Shown here: piece by piece, positions 35,390 through 45,374 of the stretch
Layout of the letters: the number at the start of each line of letters is the position of its first letter
How positions within the stretch are numbered: the stretch's first letter is position 1
Assembly: GCA_023416585.1 (NCBI GenBank)
Contig: JAEZHM010000081.1
Span: forward strand, 248,001 to 312,000
DNA length: 64,000 bases
Direction: 5' to 3'
From: Bacillota bacterium
GTDB lineage: Bacteria; Bacillota; Clostridia; Christensenellales; Aristaeellaceae
The notes under the pieces: model-generated
The model's database searches: none
What the model was told of the DNA's origin: nothing
What the model saw: only the letters and a program-made list of their open reading frames with translations
Position numbers and translations under genes: made by a program

Positions 35390-36789
35390 TGAAGGATAAA
35401 AGGACTTTCATTTATGCTTACATGGCTGTAGTTATATCTTCTGTTGTGTTATTAATCAAAGCATTATTTGCAGATATGGAAGACATATATTGTATTAATA
35501 TGGTTATTGATATTATTTGTTTATCACTTTGCGTTTTGCTCTTAGTTAATTATACTAATAGGCATGGGTTTGATATCTTTGATCCCATTTATTTCATTTC
35601 CATTATTTATCTGTTTCTATATTTCGTTGCACCTTTGCACGATATTGCCATGGGCAATTATTTGTGGTTCGGATATAATCTATTTTCATATGGTCCCAAA
35701 GCGTCTTTGATATCTTTTGCTGGTTATTTAAGCTTTTACTTGGTATATAGAAGTAGAGTTATTTTTCGGAAGCAAGTGGTAATGCAATCTGATACAACAG
35801 ACTTAACCAGAAAACAAGCTAATACAACAAAGTTGATAGCTGCATATTTTATGTATGCAATTACCTTCGCTGCAAACGTTTATTATTTAATTAATAGCGG
35901 TTTTAGCAACTTGACATATATTTTAACGCTAGGAACTTTTGGCTCTGGCACCTCGTCTTCTGTGGCGTCAAGTATTGGCTATATTTCCATGCTTTCGTAT
36001 TCTTTGCCAACTATAGTTCTAATTATTTGGGAGTACAATAACGATAGATTAATGAAAGTAATCCTATTTATTCCGATGCTATTACTGCAAGTTGCAAGAG
36101 GTTATAGATTCTTTGTAATACAAATCGCAATAACATTTGTAACATATGTCTTTCTTCGAAAGAAAAAAAGACCTAAACTTAAGAACATATTATTATGTTT
36201 GTTGATTCTGTTTTTCTTTGTACTTGTGATGACTATTTTTAGGGATGCCATTCGCAAAGGGGCAGGAGTTGATTTTACACAAGTCTCATCGGAAAGGATT
36301 GTTGAAGCGTTTGACGAAGCTTTTTGGGGGGATCTAAGAATATATCAAAACTTTTATGGGATGGTCCGCGTCATTCCCTTGTATTATCCGTATGTGTTCT
36401 TGAGACAAATCTTCATTGGAACACTAATAATGGCTGTCCCAAGAGCATTGTGGCTTGGGAAAATATCATCGTATGGCGGAGAAGGATTACGAGAATTGAT
36501 TGGTTCTAATATTGCTGCTGGTCAAGCTTATCCAACAATTGGTGAATATTATTATGCTTTTGGTGTGGTTGGTGTAATTGCTTTTATGGCGATCTTTGGA
36601 GCATGGGCAAAAGGATTAAATTTAAGGTATCAACAAGATGGTAATCCTTTGAGTATTATGTACTTTTCCGTAATGCTTGGTTGTTGCCTTCAATTGATGA
36701 TTAGAGGTTATTTCCCGAGTAATTTCTGGTATTTATTATTTGCAGTATTGCCCATATGGATAGTTCAAAGAATCAAGTCGCAGGGTTAA
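35389..36789 (+). CDS. O-antigen/capsule repeat-unit polymerase (Wzy-like)
   Basis: A 466-residue protein with about ten to twelve hydrophobic segments spread along its length and a larger polar loop near 300-345 (ERIVEAFDEAFWGDLRIYQN), the usual design of Wzy polymerases. Sequence identity in this family is low, so the call rests on topology and context: it sits among glycosyltransferases with a Wzx flippase nearby. It would polymerise repeat units on the outer face of the membrane. Strongly A/T-rich. Confidence 0.75.
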   Translation: MKDKRTFIYAYMAVVISSVVLLIKALFADMEDIYCINMVIDIICLSLCVLLLVNYTNRHGFDIFDPIYFISIIYLFLYFVAPLHDIAMGNYLWFGYNLFSYGPKASLISFAGYLSFYLVYRSRVIFRKQVVMQSDTTDLTRKQANTTKLIAAYFMYAITFAANVYYLINSGFSNLTYILTLGTFGSGTSSSVASSIGYISMLSYSLPTIVLIIWEYNNDRLMKVILFIPMLLLQVARGYRFFVIQIAITFVTYVFLRKKKRPKLKNILLCLLILFFFVLVMTIFRDAIRKGAGVDFTQVSSERIVEAFDEAFWGDLRIYQNFYGMVRVIPLYYPYVFLRQIFIGTLIMAVPRALWLGKISSYGGEGLRELIGSNIAAGQAYPTIGEYYYAFGVVGVIAFMAIFGAWAKGLNLRYQQDGNPLSIMYFSVMLGCCLQLMIRGYFPSNFWYLLFAVLPIWIVQRIKSQG

Positions 36790-36798
36790 TATATTTTT

Positions 36799-37944
36799 AT
36801 GATTACAAAAGAAAAAATTACAGTAATGCATTTTGTATATACGCTATACGGTGGGGTGGCAAATGTTGCCACGGGATTGATCAATTATCAGCATTCAATT
36901 GGTTTGAAAACTGTGTTAGTGTATTGTGAATATGATCAGGCAATAGAAAGTCAGCTGGAGTTTAAATGTGAGAAGATTTGTGTTCGTATGAGCAAGTTGC
37001 CTGGTTCCAGTATGATGTTTGGTATGCACATAAACAAAATCTATAACGAATACAAGCATAATCATATTGATGAATTCGTTGTTGTACATGTTCACAACAT
37101 TCAAACTGTTGGAGCGTTCACTAACCTCAAAGGTATTCCAATAATATGCACTTTACATGGGTTTAATTGTGTAAACAAATCATGGAGAAAGCCGTTTTCT
37201 GATTGGCTATATAGAAAAGCATTGTCAAATCTGATAAGTCATGGCAATAAGGTCACTGCTGTAAGCAAGGCAATAACTGATGCTAAGGAATGCCAAAAAG
37301 TTAAAGGAAATGCACAAATACATGTTATTCATAATTGTGCCGATGTAAACCTGCTCGATAAGAAAATACATAAGGGGTTTAATGTTGGTCAGGTTGGTGA
37401 TTTGAGTTACGAAAAGGGGTGGGATACATTTATTAAAGGATATAAGCTACTACCCGAAGAATATAAAAAAGACATTCGTCTTTGTAGTGCTGGTAATGAA
37501 GCTGATTTCACCGCTGAATGGATTGATAATGAAATCAAATCCGGTTGCCTTGGAGATAATGTATATTATGCAGGATATGTTGATAATGCAAAAAAAGATT
37601 TTATTTCAGAAATGGATGTTTTGGTTATTGCTTCCCGAAACGAGGGGTTGGGACTCGTACAGATTGAGGCAATGGGATACGGAATTCCAGTCTTAGGAAG
37701 AAACGTAGGTGGAATATGTGAGGTTCTTAAAAATAAGTTTAATGGGTATGTAATAAATGATGAGATGGATTTAAGCCGCAGAATTGTCGAATTATACGAG
37801 GATAAGGAGTTATATTCAAAATTCTGCAGGAATGCAATTAATACATACAAAGCTAAGTTTACACGCGAAATAATAATGTACAAATATTTGACCATTTATA
37901 ATGAATTGCTAAATGAACATGGTGTACAGAAGATTGTTGAGTGA
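36799..37944 (+). CDS. Glycosyltransferase family 4
   Basis: A 381-residue GT-B transferase that begins at ATG 36799. Features are MHFVYTLYGGVANVATGLIN, PIICTLHGFNCVNKSW, VTAVSKAI, VIHNCADV, and the donor site ASRNEGLGLVQIEAMGYGIP, which has the E-x7-E motif of the family. It lies 9 bp after wzy. The specific linkage is unknown. Confidence 0.88.
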   Translation: MITKEKITVMHFVYTLYGGVANVATGLINYQHSIGLKTVLVYCEYDQAIESQLEFKCEKICVRMSKLPGSSMMFGMHINKIYNEYKHNHIDEFVVVHVHNIQTVGAFTNLKGIPIICTLHGFNCVNKSWRKPFSDWLYRKALSNLISHGNKVTAVSKAITDAKECQKVKGNAQIHVIHNCADVNLLDKKIHKGFNVGQVGDLSYEKGWDTFIKGYKLLPEEYKKDIRLCSAGNEADFTAEWIDNEIKSGCLGDNVYYAGYVDNAKKDFISEMDVLVIASRNEGLGLVQIEAMGYGIPVLGRNVGGICEVLKNKFNGYVINDEMDLSRRIVELYEDKELYSKFCRNAINTYKAKFTREIIMYKYLTIYNELLNEHGVQKIVE

Positions 37945-37954
37945 GGAAGACATA

Positions 37955-39211
37955 ATGAGTTATAGAATAATCGTTGCCCATCCGGAAAGGCAACATTCAT
38001 TCAAGTTAGCATCTGCGTTAAAGAGAAATGGCATACTATTCAAATATATTACTACTGTTTATGACAAGGATTCGTCTTTATTAATGAGATTAATAAAGCC
38101 GTTCTTGTCAAAAGAAAATTTGCAAAGAGCAACTGGAAGAAAAAACCCCGATTTACTAGAAGAAGATGTGATCCAATTTTACGAATTGAGAGGGCTTATT
38201 CAGATAGCCTTATACAGATATAATAAATCAAAACGTTTTTACAATTGGTGGCACAAAATAACAGCACATAGATTTGGAAAAAAAGTAGCTCTTTTTGCAA
38301 TTAGAAATAAAGCTGATGCGGTAATCATGTACGATGCTAACGCAACAACGTGTTTTAGAGTTTTAGAAAGGAAAGCTCCAAATATTATAAGAATACTGGA
38401 CACAAGTGCAGCCAATAGACTTTTCATGAAAGAAATATATGAGACTGATATGGAAAAGTGCCCCATATTTGCCCACAAGCTAAAGACTGAGCGCGATTTC
38501 CTGTGGAGAGGTGATTATTGTGCTCTGTTGGAAGAAGAACTCCGTAAAACACAATATTTTTTAGTTCCTTCAAATTTCGTAAAAAAATCACTGACATATA
38601 GCAAGATCGAAGATAATCAGATTAAGCTATGTCCATATGGAACTAACTTTGATGTTCAAGAAATCACGAAAGAGAAAGCTAATAAAAAAGGCAGCGCTCA
38701 AAAGGCTGTTTATGTCGGTAATGTTACTGAAATGAAAGGTGTCTTCTATTTGTTAGAAGCTATCATGAGATTTCCAAAGGAGAAGCTTGAACTCGCACTT
38801 GTCGGTGCTTTTGACAACAGCGATCATGTGTTTGATAAGTATATTGGACGAGTTGATTTTCTAGGCAGAGTAACTCACGAAAGAGTTCAAGAAATACTAA
38901 AAGAAACAGACTTTTTCGTTTTTCCATCTCTTGGGGAAGGTATGAGCTTAGCTGTTTTAGAAGCGATGTCATGTGGTTTACCATGTATAGTGACTGAAAA
39001 CAGCGGCGTGAGTGATATCGTTGTTGACGGTAAAAGTGGCTTTATTGTTAGAGCACAAGACGAAAACGAATTATTTGACAAGATGCTTTGGTTCGTTAAT
39101 AATAGTGACTTGATTCCGCAAATGGGAAGAAATGCTTTTGAACGGTCAAAGGTTTATTCTTGGGAAAATTACGATCATAGATTACTTGAGATAATAAACG
39201 AGCTGATGTAG
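37955..39211 (+). CDS. Glycosyltransferase family 4
   Basis: A 418-residue transferase. The start is placed at ATG 37955, with GAGGAAG upstream, 10 bp after the previous gene; an upstream ATG at 37913 lies inside that gene. The N-terminal domain begins MSYRIIVAHPERQHSFKLA; the C-terminal domain has AVYVGNVTEMKGVFYLLEA and FPSLGEGMSLAVLEAMSCGL with the E-x7-E motif, then GVSDIVVDGKSGFIV. This is the last recognisable glycosyltransferase before the flippase. Confidence 0.87.
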   Translation: MSYRIIVAHPERQHSFKLASALKRNGILFKYITTVYDKDSSLLMRLIKPFLSKENLQRATGRKNPDLLEEDVIQFYELRGLIQIALYRYNKSKRFYNWWHKITAHRFGKKVALFAIRNKADAVIMYDANATTCFRVLERKAPNIIRILDTSAANRLFMKEIYETDMEKCPIFAHKLKTERDFLWRGDYCALLEEELRKTQYFLVPSNFVKKSLTYSKIEDNQIKLCPYGTNFDVQEITKEKANKKGSAQKAVYVGNVTEMKGVFYLLEAIMRFPKEKLELALVGAFDNSDHVFDKYIGRVDFLGRVTHERVQEILKETDFFVFPSLGEGMSLAVLEAMSCGLPCIVTENSGVSDIVVDGKSGFIVRAQDENELFDKMLWFVNNSDLIPQMGRNAFERSKVYSWENYDHRLLEIINELM

Positions 39212-39248
39212 TATAGTGTATCAATCTCAATGGCATAGCGGAGGCCAA

Positions 39249-40676
39249 ATGAAAAGCAACTATAAATATTTATTAAAAAACGTAGGTATATTGGCAGTTG
39301 GGAACTTCACGTCAAAATTATTGAGTTTCTTCTTAATTCCGCTATATACCGCCGTTTTAACAACAGCAGAATACGGTAGCTATGACTTGCTGAATACAAC
39401 AATAGGATTAGTAGTACCAATATTTACGCTTAATGTATTAGAAGGTATCTTTAGGTTTGCCTTAGATAAGGAAAATGACAAATCTGATCTTGTTAAAATT
39501 GGGCTTAAGCACTATGCGCTAAGTTTTTTGCCATTATTTTTGTTAGCTCTGATTAGTTTTTGCTTTAATCTTTCCCCGAATTTTAATAGGTATTTGGTTT
39601 TCTTTGTGCTAATGTATTCTTTTAATGCTTTATCTGGAATATTGTCCAGTATAGCTAAAGGCTTGAAAAAACTGAGAGTTATTGCAATTGCTGGAGCTAT
39701 TTCATCAGCAATAATGATCGTATTAAATTTATTGTTTTTATTAGTCTTCAAGTGGGGGTTAAACGGTTATTTTATCGCCAATATTGCAGGCTCTGCCGTT
39801 CAGTGCTTATACATAATGTTTGCAATAAGCATTTGGAAATACATAAAGATTACAGCAGAGAAAAACGAGAGCGCAAAAACGCTTGAGAAAAGTGTTCTGA
39901 ATTACAGCAAACCGCTTATAGCTAATAGTGTCAGCTGGTGGATCAACAATGTGTCAGATAGGTATGTTGTGATTCTATTCTGTGGCATTGCAGTGAATGG
40001 CATTTATTCAATAGCATATAAATTACCAACTTTTTTAAATGTAATAGTATCTATATTTAATCAAGCTTGGGGACTATCAGCAATCAACGAATTTGATGAT
40101 AAAGATAAAAACCATTTTTTTTCAAAAACATATGCTATTTACAATTGCTTAATTGTATTAATTTCTTCAGCAATGATTGTAACAAACAAGATGATTGCAA
40201 GGCTCTTATATGCTAACGATTTTTACGCAGCATGGCAGTACGTTCCCTTTTTACTTATTGCGTTTATGTTTGGTGCATTATCTGGGTATATCGGTGGTAT
40301 ATTTGCAGCGGTAAAACGGAGTAAAATATATGCAAAATCGACAGTCGCTGGTGCGATTGTTAATATTGTGTTAAACATTGTGTTGGTTCTATGGTTGGGT
40401 GCTATGGGCGCAGCGATTGCAACAACAATATCTTACATTGTTGTATGGGTAATCCGCTTATATCATATGCGGAAGTTTATTGCTATGGAAATTGACTTCC
40501 GGTGTCATATTTCTGTTTATTTAATTATGTTAATACAAGCATTGCTTATGCTTATCATTAACAGCACTGTGTATATGTATTTAGTGGAATTTCTCCTGTT
40601 TGGGATGATAGTGTTTTTGTTAAGAAAAGATATTGTAATGTTATATTTCTCGATTTTTAGTAAGGTAAGGAGATAG
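39249..40676 (+). CDS. Polysaccharide flippase (Wzx-like, MATE/MOP family)
   Basis: A 475-residue membrane protein with about twelve to fourteen hydrophobic segments. The start is typical of the family: NYKYLLKNVGILAVGNFTSK, then FFLIPLYTAVLTTAEYGSYD. It moves lipid-linked repeat units across the membrane. ATG 39249 is chosen for GCGGAGG upstream. It lies 2 bp before the pyruvyltransferase fusion gene. Confidence 0.9.
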   Translation: MKSNYKYLLKNVGILAVGNFTSKLLSFFLIPLYTAVLTTAEYGSYDLLNTTIGLVVPIFTLNVLEGIFRFALDKENDKSDLVKIGLKHYALSFLPLFLLALISFCFNLSPNFNRYLVFFVLMYSFNALSGILSSIAKGLKKLRVIAIAGAISSAIMIVLNLLFLLVFKWGLNGYFIANIAGSAVQCLYIMFAISIWKYIKITAEKNESAKTLEKSVLNYSKPLIANSVSWWINNVSDRYVVILFCGIAVNGIYSIAYKLPTFLNVIVSIFNQAWGLSAINEFDDKDKNHFFSKTYAIYNCLIVLISSAMIVTNKMIARLLYANDFYAAWQYVPFLLIAFMFGALSGYIGGIFAAVKRSKIYAKSTVAGAIVNIVLNIVLVLWLGAMGAAIATTISYIVVWVIRLYHMRKFIAMEIDFRCHISVYLIMLIQALLMLIINSTVYMYLVEFLLFGMIVFLLRKDIVMLYFSIFSKVRR

Positions 40677-40678
40677 CA

Positions 40679-43036
40679 ATGAAAGCGGTTGGCTTAGTAA
40701 CTTTTTGGGATTATAATTTTGGTTCTTCTTTACAATGTTATGCAACAAAAAAAGTAATCGACTCATTTGGATTAAGATGTGATTTACTTGAAGAATGCCC
40801 AAATTCAAAAGCAAATTACTACTTTAGAAAGATCAAAAAGGCGTTTTTCATTACCATTAAAACAATAAGATATCCTAATTTTTTTAAAGCATATGTTTCC
40901 ATGAGAAAAAGTGCAAAAATCGCAACTAATTCAATATCAAGTAAAACTAAAGAGGAAATTCATTTTTTGGGGAAAACAGTTTTGCAACCAAAAAGATTAA
41001 CACGTAAATCTCTAATAAAGTTAGGAAATAGTGATGAATATATAGGATTTATTACTGGAAGTGATCAAGTTTGGGGCGGACATTTTGTTGAGCCGACATA
41101 CGGAAATTTTCTTGAGTTTGCACCAAGAGAAAAACGTATATCATATGCCGCTAGTTTTGGAAGTGGTGATATAGCCAATTACAATATTTCACACTATAAA
41201 AAAGGTATAATGGGCTTTGATGTTTTAAGCGTCAGAGAAGATAAAGGGATCAATATTGTAAAAAAATTAACCGGCTTGAATGCAGTAAAAATGCCTGATC
41301 CCACGGTGCTGTTATCAACTGATGAGTGGATACAATTTGCAGAAGATACTGATGCGGGAAGTGAACCATATATACTGATCCATTTTCTTGATAAGCTAAG
41401 TAAAATAGCAGTAAATACAATTAATCAAATTCAAAAAGAAACCACTTTTAGGATAATTTGTATTGGTTGGAAACATGATGAAATTGATGCATTGGATAGA
41501 GTGTTTTTTAAAGATGGCGGTCCAAAAGATTATATGTCGCTCATTTCAAAAGCATCTTATGTTTGTACAGACTCGTTTCATACCACATTATTTTCGTTGC
41601 GTTTTGGTAGACAATTTTATACATTTGATAGGCAATACATAGCGCATAATATATCTCAATCAAGTAGATTACAATCGCTTCTAAATGACTGTAATTGTTC
41701 TGAAAGATTAATTGGTAAAGAATGTTGCGATTTTTCATTACTCCCACGAGAAGAAATAAAATGCGATGACTATTTTGCTTCGGAACGAGAGAAAGGGATA
41801 AGTTTTTTAAAGCTTGCATTAAATATAAATAATGAGGTAAACAGAACTATATCACACCCCGTCTTAAAAGAAGATAATGAATGTTGTGGATGCGGTGTTT
41901 GTGCAGAAAGATGTCCTAAGCATGCAATTGAAATGGTTAATTCTAATTTCTTTGGCTATAAGATACCGAAAGTGAACGTAGATTCATGTATTCATTGTGG
42001 TCTGTGTGAAATATATTGTAGTAAGGTTATCGATTATCGTTCATTAAGCAAGAAATCCTATATAGCATATAGCAGTAATAATGATTTGCTGCGCAAGGCA
42101 TCATCTGGTGGTGTTTTTGCTACAATTGCTAGTGATTTTATAAAAAAAGGCGGAATTGTTTATGGCGTAACTTTGGATTTTGTTGACGGAGAGCCAAAGG
42201 TTTATCATCGATCGGCAAAAACATTAAATGAACTCGACTTGTTGCTTCAATCGAAGTATATCCAGAGTAATGCCGTTTGTGTGTTTGAAGAAATCAAAGA
42301 AAAGCTATCCGAATCATCTCCTATGTTATTCTCGGGAACATCGTGCCAAGTGGATGCATTGTTTAGATATCTGGGGGAAAAAAAGGAGAACCTTTATACG
42401 ATTGATTTAATTTGCCATGGGGTTCCTGGCTCAAAACTGTTTTTTGATTATGTTGCCTTTTTATCAAAGAAAGAATCTTCACATGTAAAATCATTCTCAT
42501 TTCGCGAAAAGCAGAATGGAAAAATTAAATATATTGAAAAGGTGCTTTTTGAAAATGGAACGCAAAAGGTTTTGAATCCCAATAAGTCGGATTACTACTC
42601 AATGTTTTTTAATCGAGACAGCTATCGCGAAGGATGTTACAGTTGTCAGTTTTCAAGTATAACTAAGCCTGCTGATATTACAATTGGTGACTATTTCGAA
42701 TGTAAATTAGATTATCCCAAATTATTTGAATCCGGCGGGCTACTTACTAATACAAATGGAATATCATGCATGATTGTCCACAATGAGCGAGGGAAACGTC
42801 TTCTTGAGTCCTTTGGAAACGGTTTAAACATTATTGAGGCTGATTTAAGAAAAATACAAAATAGTCATGAGCAGCTCTGTTTCCCGAGTGTATATACTGA
42901 CATGAGGGAGAAAATGATAAGTTTATATACTAATGGTGGGTTTACAATAATCCATAAGTTTAATGTGAAAAAAAGGATAATTACTTTCATTCCTCATGTG
43001 ATTAAACTGGCTATCAAAAAAACACTTCAAATATAA
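40679..43036 (+). CDS. Fusion: polysaccharide pyruvyltransferase + ferredoxin + FrhB-like domain
   Basis: A 785-residue protein with three parts. Residues 1 to about 380 match polysaccharide pyruvyltransferases (LVTFWDYNFGSSLQCYATKK; FITGSDQVWGG; DSFHTTLFSLRFGRQFYTF). Residues about 395-450 hold two ferredoxin motifs (CCGCGVCAERCPKHAIEM; CIHCGLCEIYCSK). Residues about 465-785 match the coenzyme F420 hydrogenase/dehydrogenase beta-subunit family (KASSGGVFATIASDFIKKGG; LFSGTSCQVDALFRYLG; ICHGVPG). The two halves are usually separate neighbours in polysaccharide loci. The first may add a pyruvyl ketal; the role of the redox half is unknown. The start has AGGAGATAGCA upstream. The gap 43037-43218 holds a short hairpin (GCATAG/CTATGC) and no gene. 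Confidence 0.85.
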   Translation: MKAVGLVTFWDYNFGSSLQCYATKKVIDSFGLRCDLLEECPNSKANYYFRKIKKAFFITIKTIRYPNFFKAYVSMRKSAKIATNSISSKTKEEIHFLGKTVLQPKRLTRKSLIKLGNSDEYIGFITGSDQVWGGHFVEPTYGNFLEFAPREKRISYAASFGSGDIANYNISHYKKGIMGFDVLSVREDKGINIVKKLTGLNAVKMPDPTVLLSTDEWIQFAEDTDAGSEPYILIHFLDKLSKIAVNTINQIQKETTFRIICIGWKHDEIDALDRVFFKDGGPKDYMSLISKASYVCTDSFHTTLFSLRFGRQFYTFDRQYIAHNISQSSRLQSLLNDCNCSERLIGKECCDFSLLPREEIKCDDYFASEREKGISFLKLALNINNEVNRTISHPVLKEDNECCGCGVCAERCPKHAIEMVNSNFFGYKIPKVNVDSCIHCGLCEIYCSKVIDYRSLSKKSYIAYSSNNDLLRKASSGGVFATIASDFIKKGGIVYGVTLDFVDGEPKVYHRSAKTLNELDLLLQSKYIQSNAVCVFEEIKEKLSESSPMLFSGTSCQVDALFRYLGEKKENLYTIDLICHGVPGSKLFFDYVAFLSKKESSHVKSFSFREKQNGKIKYIEKVLFENGTQKVLNPNKSDYYSMFFNRDSYREGCYSCQFSSITKPADITIGDYFECKLDYPKLFESGGLLTNTNGISCMIVHNERGKRLLESFGNGLNIIEADLRKIQNSHEQLCFPSVYTDMREKMISLYTNGGFTIIHKFNVKKRIITFIPHVIKLAIKKTLQI

Positions 43037-43218
43037 AAGCATAGCGTCGTTACTGACTATGCTGATCGGACATCAAATTGTATGCTAAACCATGATGAAA
43101 CAGGACAAGAACAATACTATTTGAAAGATATGATTTTATCTTGCAATATTACATCTGGCTAATATGTGGGTAAGTTATCTTGAGCGTGTGAGAATGGCAT
43201 ATATTATGGAGGTAGGAA

Positions 43219-44358
43219 ATGTCACTCTTTAACAACAAAATATTGATGATCACTGGAGGTACCGGTTCCTTCGGTAACGCAGTCTTGAATCGTTTTCTTT
43301 CCACTAACATTGACGAAATCCGCATATTTTCCCGTGATGAAAAAAAACAGGATGATATGCGGCACGAATTTCAAGCGAAGTTGCCGGAGGTTGCTGATAA
43401 AATCAAATTCTACATCGGTGATGTACGGGACATTGCTTCTGTCAGAAACGCAATGTGCGGCGTAGATTACATATTCCATGCTGCTGCGTTAAAGCAGGTG
43501 CCTTCCTGTGAGTTTTTCCCGCTGGAGGCGGTAAAAACCAATGTGTTGGGCACCGACAATGTGCTAACGGCAGCCATAGAAGCGGGGGTCAAAAAGGTCA
43601 TCTGCCTCTCCACCGACAAGGCCGCCTATCCGGTGAACGCTATGGGCACATCTAAAGCCATGATGGAAAAGGTGGTAGTAGCCAAGGCCCGAACGGTTGA
43701 TCCTGAAAAAACGCTGATATGCGGTACGCGATATGGAAACGTAATGTGTTCAAGGGGATCGGTGATCCCCCTTTTTATTGAGCAAATCAAATCCGGGAAG
43801 CCGCTGACCGTTACGGAGCCGATGATGACCCGCTTTATTATGAGCTTGGAGGAAGCGGTGGACCTGGTACTGTTTGCTTTTGAAAATGCCCAGTCTGGGG
43901 ATATCCTGGTGCAGAAGGCCCCGGCATGCACCATCGGAGTACTGGCACAGGCTGTGAAGGAACTTTTCCGGGCAGACAACGAAGTGAAGATCATCGGCAT
44001 CCGCCATGGGGAAAAGATATACGAAACGCTGCTGACCAATGAGGAATGCGCCCATGCCATCGACATGGGCGATTTTTATCGCGTGCCGGCGGACAAGCGC
44101 GATCTTAATTATGACAAATACTTCATTCAGGGGAATCAGGACCGCCGGGTGCTGACTGAATTTAACAGCAACAATACGCAATTGCTTAGCGTAGATCAGG
44201 TGAAGGATAAATTGCTGTCACTGCAATACATACAGAATGAATTGACCGCATGGGGGATTACAAATGAAAGTACTGATTACCGGCGCAAAAGGCTTCATAG
44301 GGAAAAATCTCGCAGCCACCCTGACAAAACCGGAAGTTACGGAAACGTATCTGTATGA
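43219..44358 (+). CDS. capE: UDP-GlcNAc 4,6-dehydratase/5-epimerase CapE
   Basis: First of three enzymes making UDP-N-acetyl-L-fucosamine. The extended SDR protein has ITGGTGSFGNAVLNRFL, VDYIFHAAALKQVPSCEFFP and CLSTDKAAYPVNAMGTSKAMM; the MxxxK catalytic pair replaces YxxxK as in known CapE. It is 379 residues long. The last 30 or so (from about ITNESTDYRRKR) are encoded in the overlap with capF and look like frame noise, so a one-base indel may have removed a stop near 44264. GC-rich codon use returns with this gene. Confidence 0.9.
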   Translation: MSLFNNKILMITGGTGSFGNAVLNRFLSTNIDEIRIFSRDEKKQDDMRHEFQAKLPEVADKIKFYIGDVRDIASVRNAMCGVDYIFHAAALKQVPSCEFFPLEAVKTNVLGTDNVLTAAIEAGVKKVICLSTDKAAYPVNAMGTSKAMMEKVVVAKARTVDPEKTLICGTRYGNVMCSRGSVIPLFIEQIKSGKPLTVTEPMMTRFIMSLEEAVDLVLFAFENAQSGDILVQKAPACTIGVLAQAVKELFRADNEVKIIGIRHGEKIYETLLTNEECAHAIDMGDFYRVPADKRDLNYDKYFIQGNQDRRVLTEFNSNNTQLLSVDQVKDKLLSLQYIQNELTAWGITNESTDYRRKRLHREKSRSHPDKTGSYGNVSV

Positions 44359-45373
44359 TGTGGATACGGTGCCTGAACTTCTGGACGAGTACACAAAAGA
44401 ATGCGATTTTGTATTCCATTTGGCAGGGGTAAACCGGCCACAGAAGACGGAAGAGTTCATGGAGGGGAATTTCGGCTTTACATCAAAACTTCTGGATTCC
44501 CTGAAACGCCATGGAAATAAAGCACCAGTTCTCATTACATCGTCCATACAGGCGGAATTGGACAACCCTTACGGCCAAAGTAAAAAGGCCGGGGAAGAGG
44601 TTGTTTTTTTGTATAGAGAAGAACAGGGCGTACCCGTTTATGTATACCGGCTTCCCAATGTGTTTGGCAAGTGGTGCCGCCCCAATTACAACAGTGTGGT
44701 GGCCACATTCTGCCACAATATAGCGCATGACCAGCCCATTGCAGTGAATGATCCTGCGGTACAAATGCAGCTGGTGTATATTGATGATGTGGTGGCGGAA
44801 CTGATCCGCGCCGTGAAAGGGGAGGCCAACCGAAAGGACCGGTTTTGTTATGTGGAGCCTGTGTATCAAACTGCTTTGGGGCACATTGCGGAGCTGATCC
44901 AATCCTTCAAGGCCAGCCGCGGGACGCTGTCTATTCCTGATATGAGCGACGCGTTTACAAAAAAGCTGTATGCCACCTATTTGTCCTATTTGCCGGAGAA
45001 TCAGTTCCATTATCCATTGAAGATGAATGTGGACCTGCGGGGTTCTTTTACAGAAATATTCCGTACCCCGGAGCGGGGCCAGATATCTGTGAACATTTCC
45101 AAGCCTGGCATCACAAAGGGCAATCATTGGCATCACAGCAAGAATGAAAAGTTTGTGGTGGTTTCGGGAAGGGGAGTGATACGATTCCGCAAGGTTGGCG
45201 AAGAAAAGGTATTGGAATATTTTGTGGATGAGAGTAAGATCGAAGTAGTGGATATACCCACAGGATATACGCACAATTTAGAAAACCTTGGTGATACCGA
45301 TCTTGTAACCATCATGTGGGCCAGTGAATGCTTTGATTCCAATAAGCCTGATACATATTATCTGGAGGTATAA
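44264..45373 (+). CDS. capF: UDP-2-acetamido-2,6-dideoxy-hexulose reductase CapF
   Basis: Second enzyme of UDP-N-acetyl-L-fucosamine synthesis. The 369-residue two-domain protein has an N-terminal SDR (KVLITGAKGFIGKNLA; VFHLAGVNRPQ; YGQSKKAGEEV with YxxxK) and a C-terminal cupin with metal-binding histidines (GITKGNHWHHSKNEKFVVVS). This pairing is specific to CapF. It overlaps the end of capE by 95 bp, while capG follows at once. Confidence 0.93.
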   Translation: MKVLITGAKGFIGKNLAATLTKPEVTETYLYDVDTVPELLDEYTKECDFVFHLAGVNRPQKTEEFMEGNFGFTSKLLDSLKRHGNKAPVLITSSIQAELDNPYGQSKKAGEEVVFLYREEQGVPVYVYRLPNVFGKWCRPNYNSVVATFCHNIAHDQPIAVNDPAVQMQLVYIDDVVAELIRAVKGEANRKDRFCYVEPVYQTALGHIAELIQSFKASRGTLSIPDMSDAFTKKLYATYLSYLPENQFHYPLKMNVDLRGSFTEIFRTPERGQISVNISKPGITKGNHWHHSKNEKFVVVSGRGVIRFRKVGEEKVLEYFVDESKIEVVDIPTGYTHNLENLGDTDLVTIMWASECFDSNKPDTYYLEV

Positions 45374-45374
45374 C

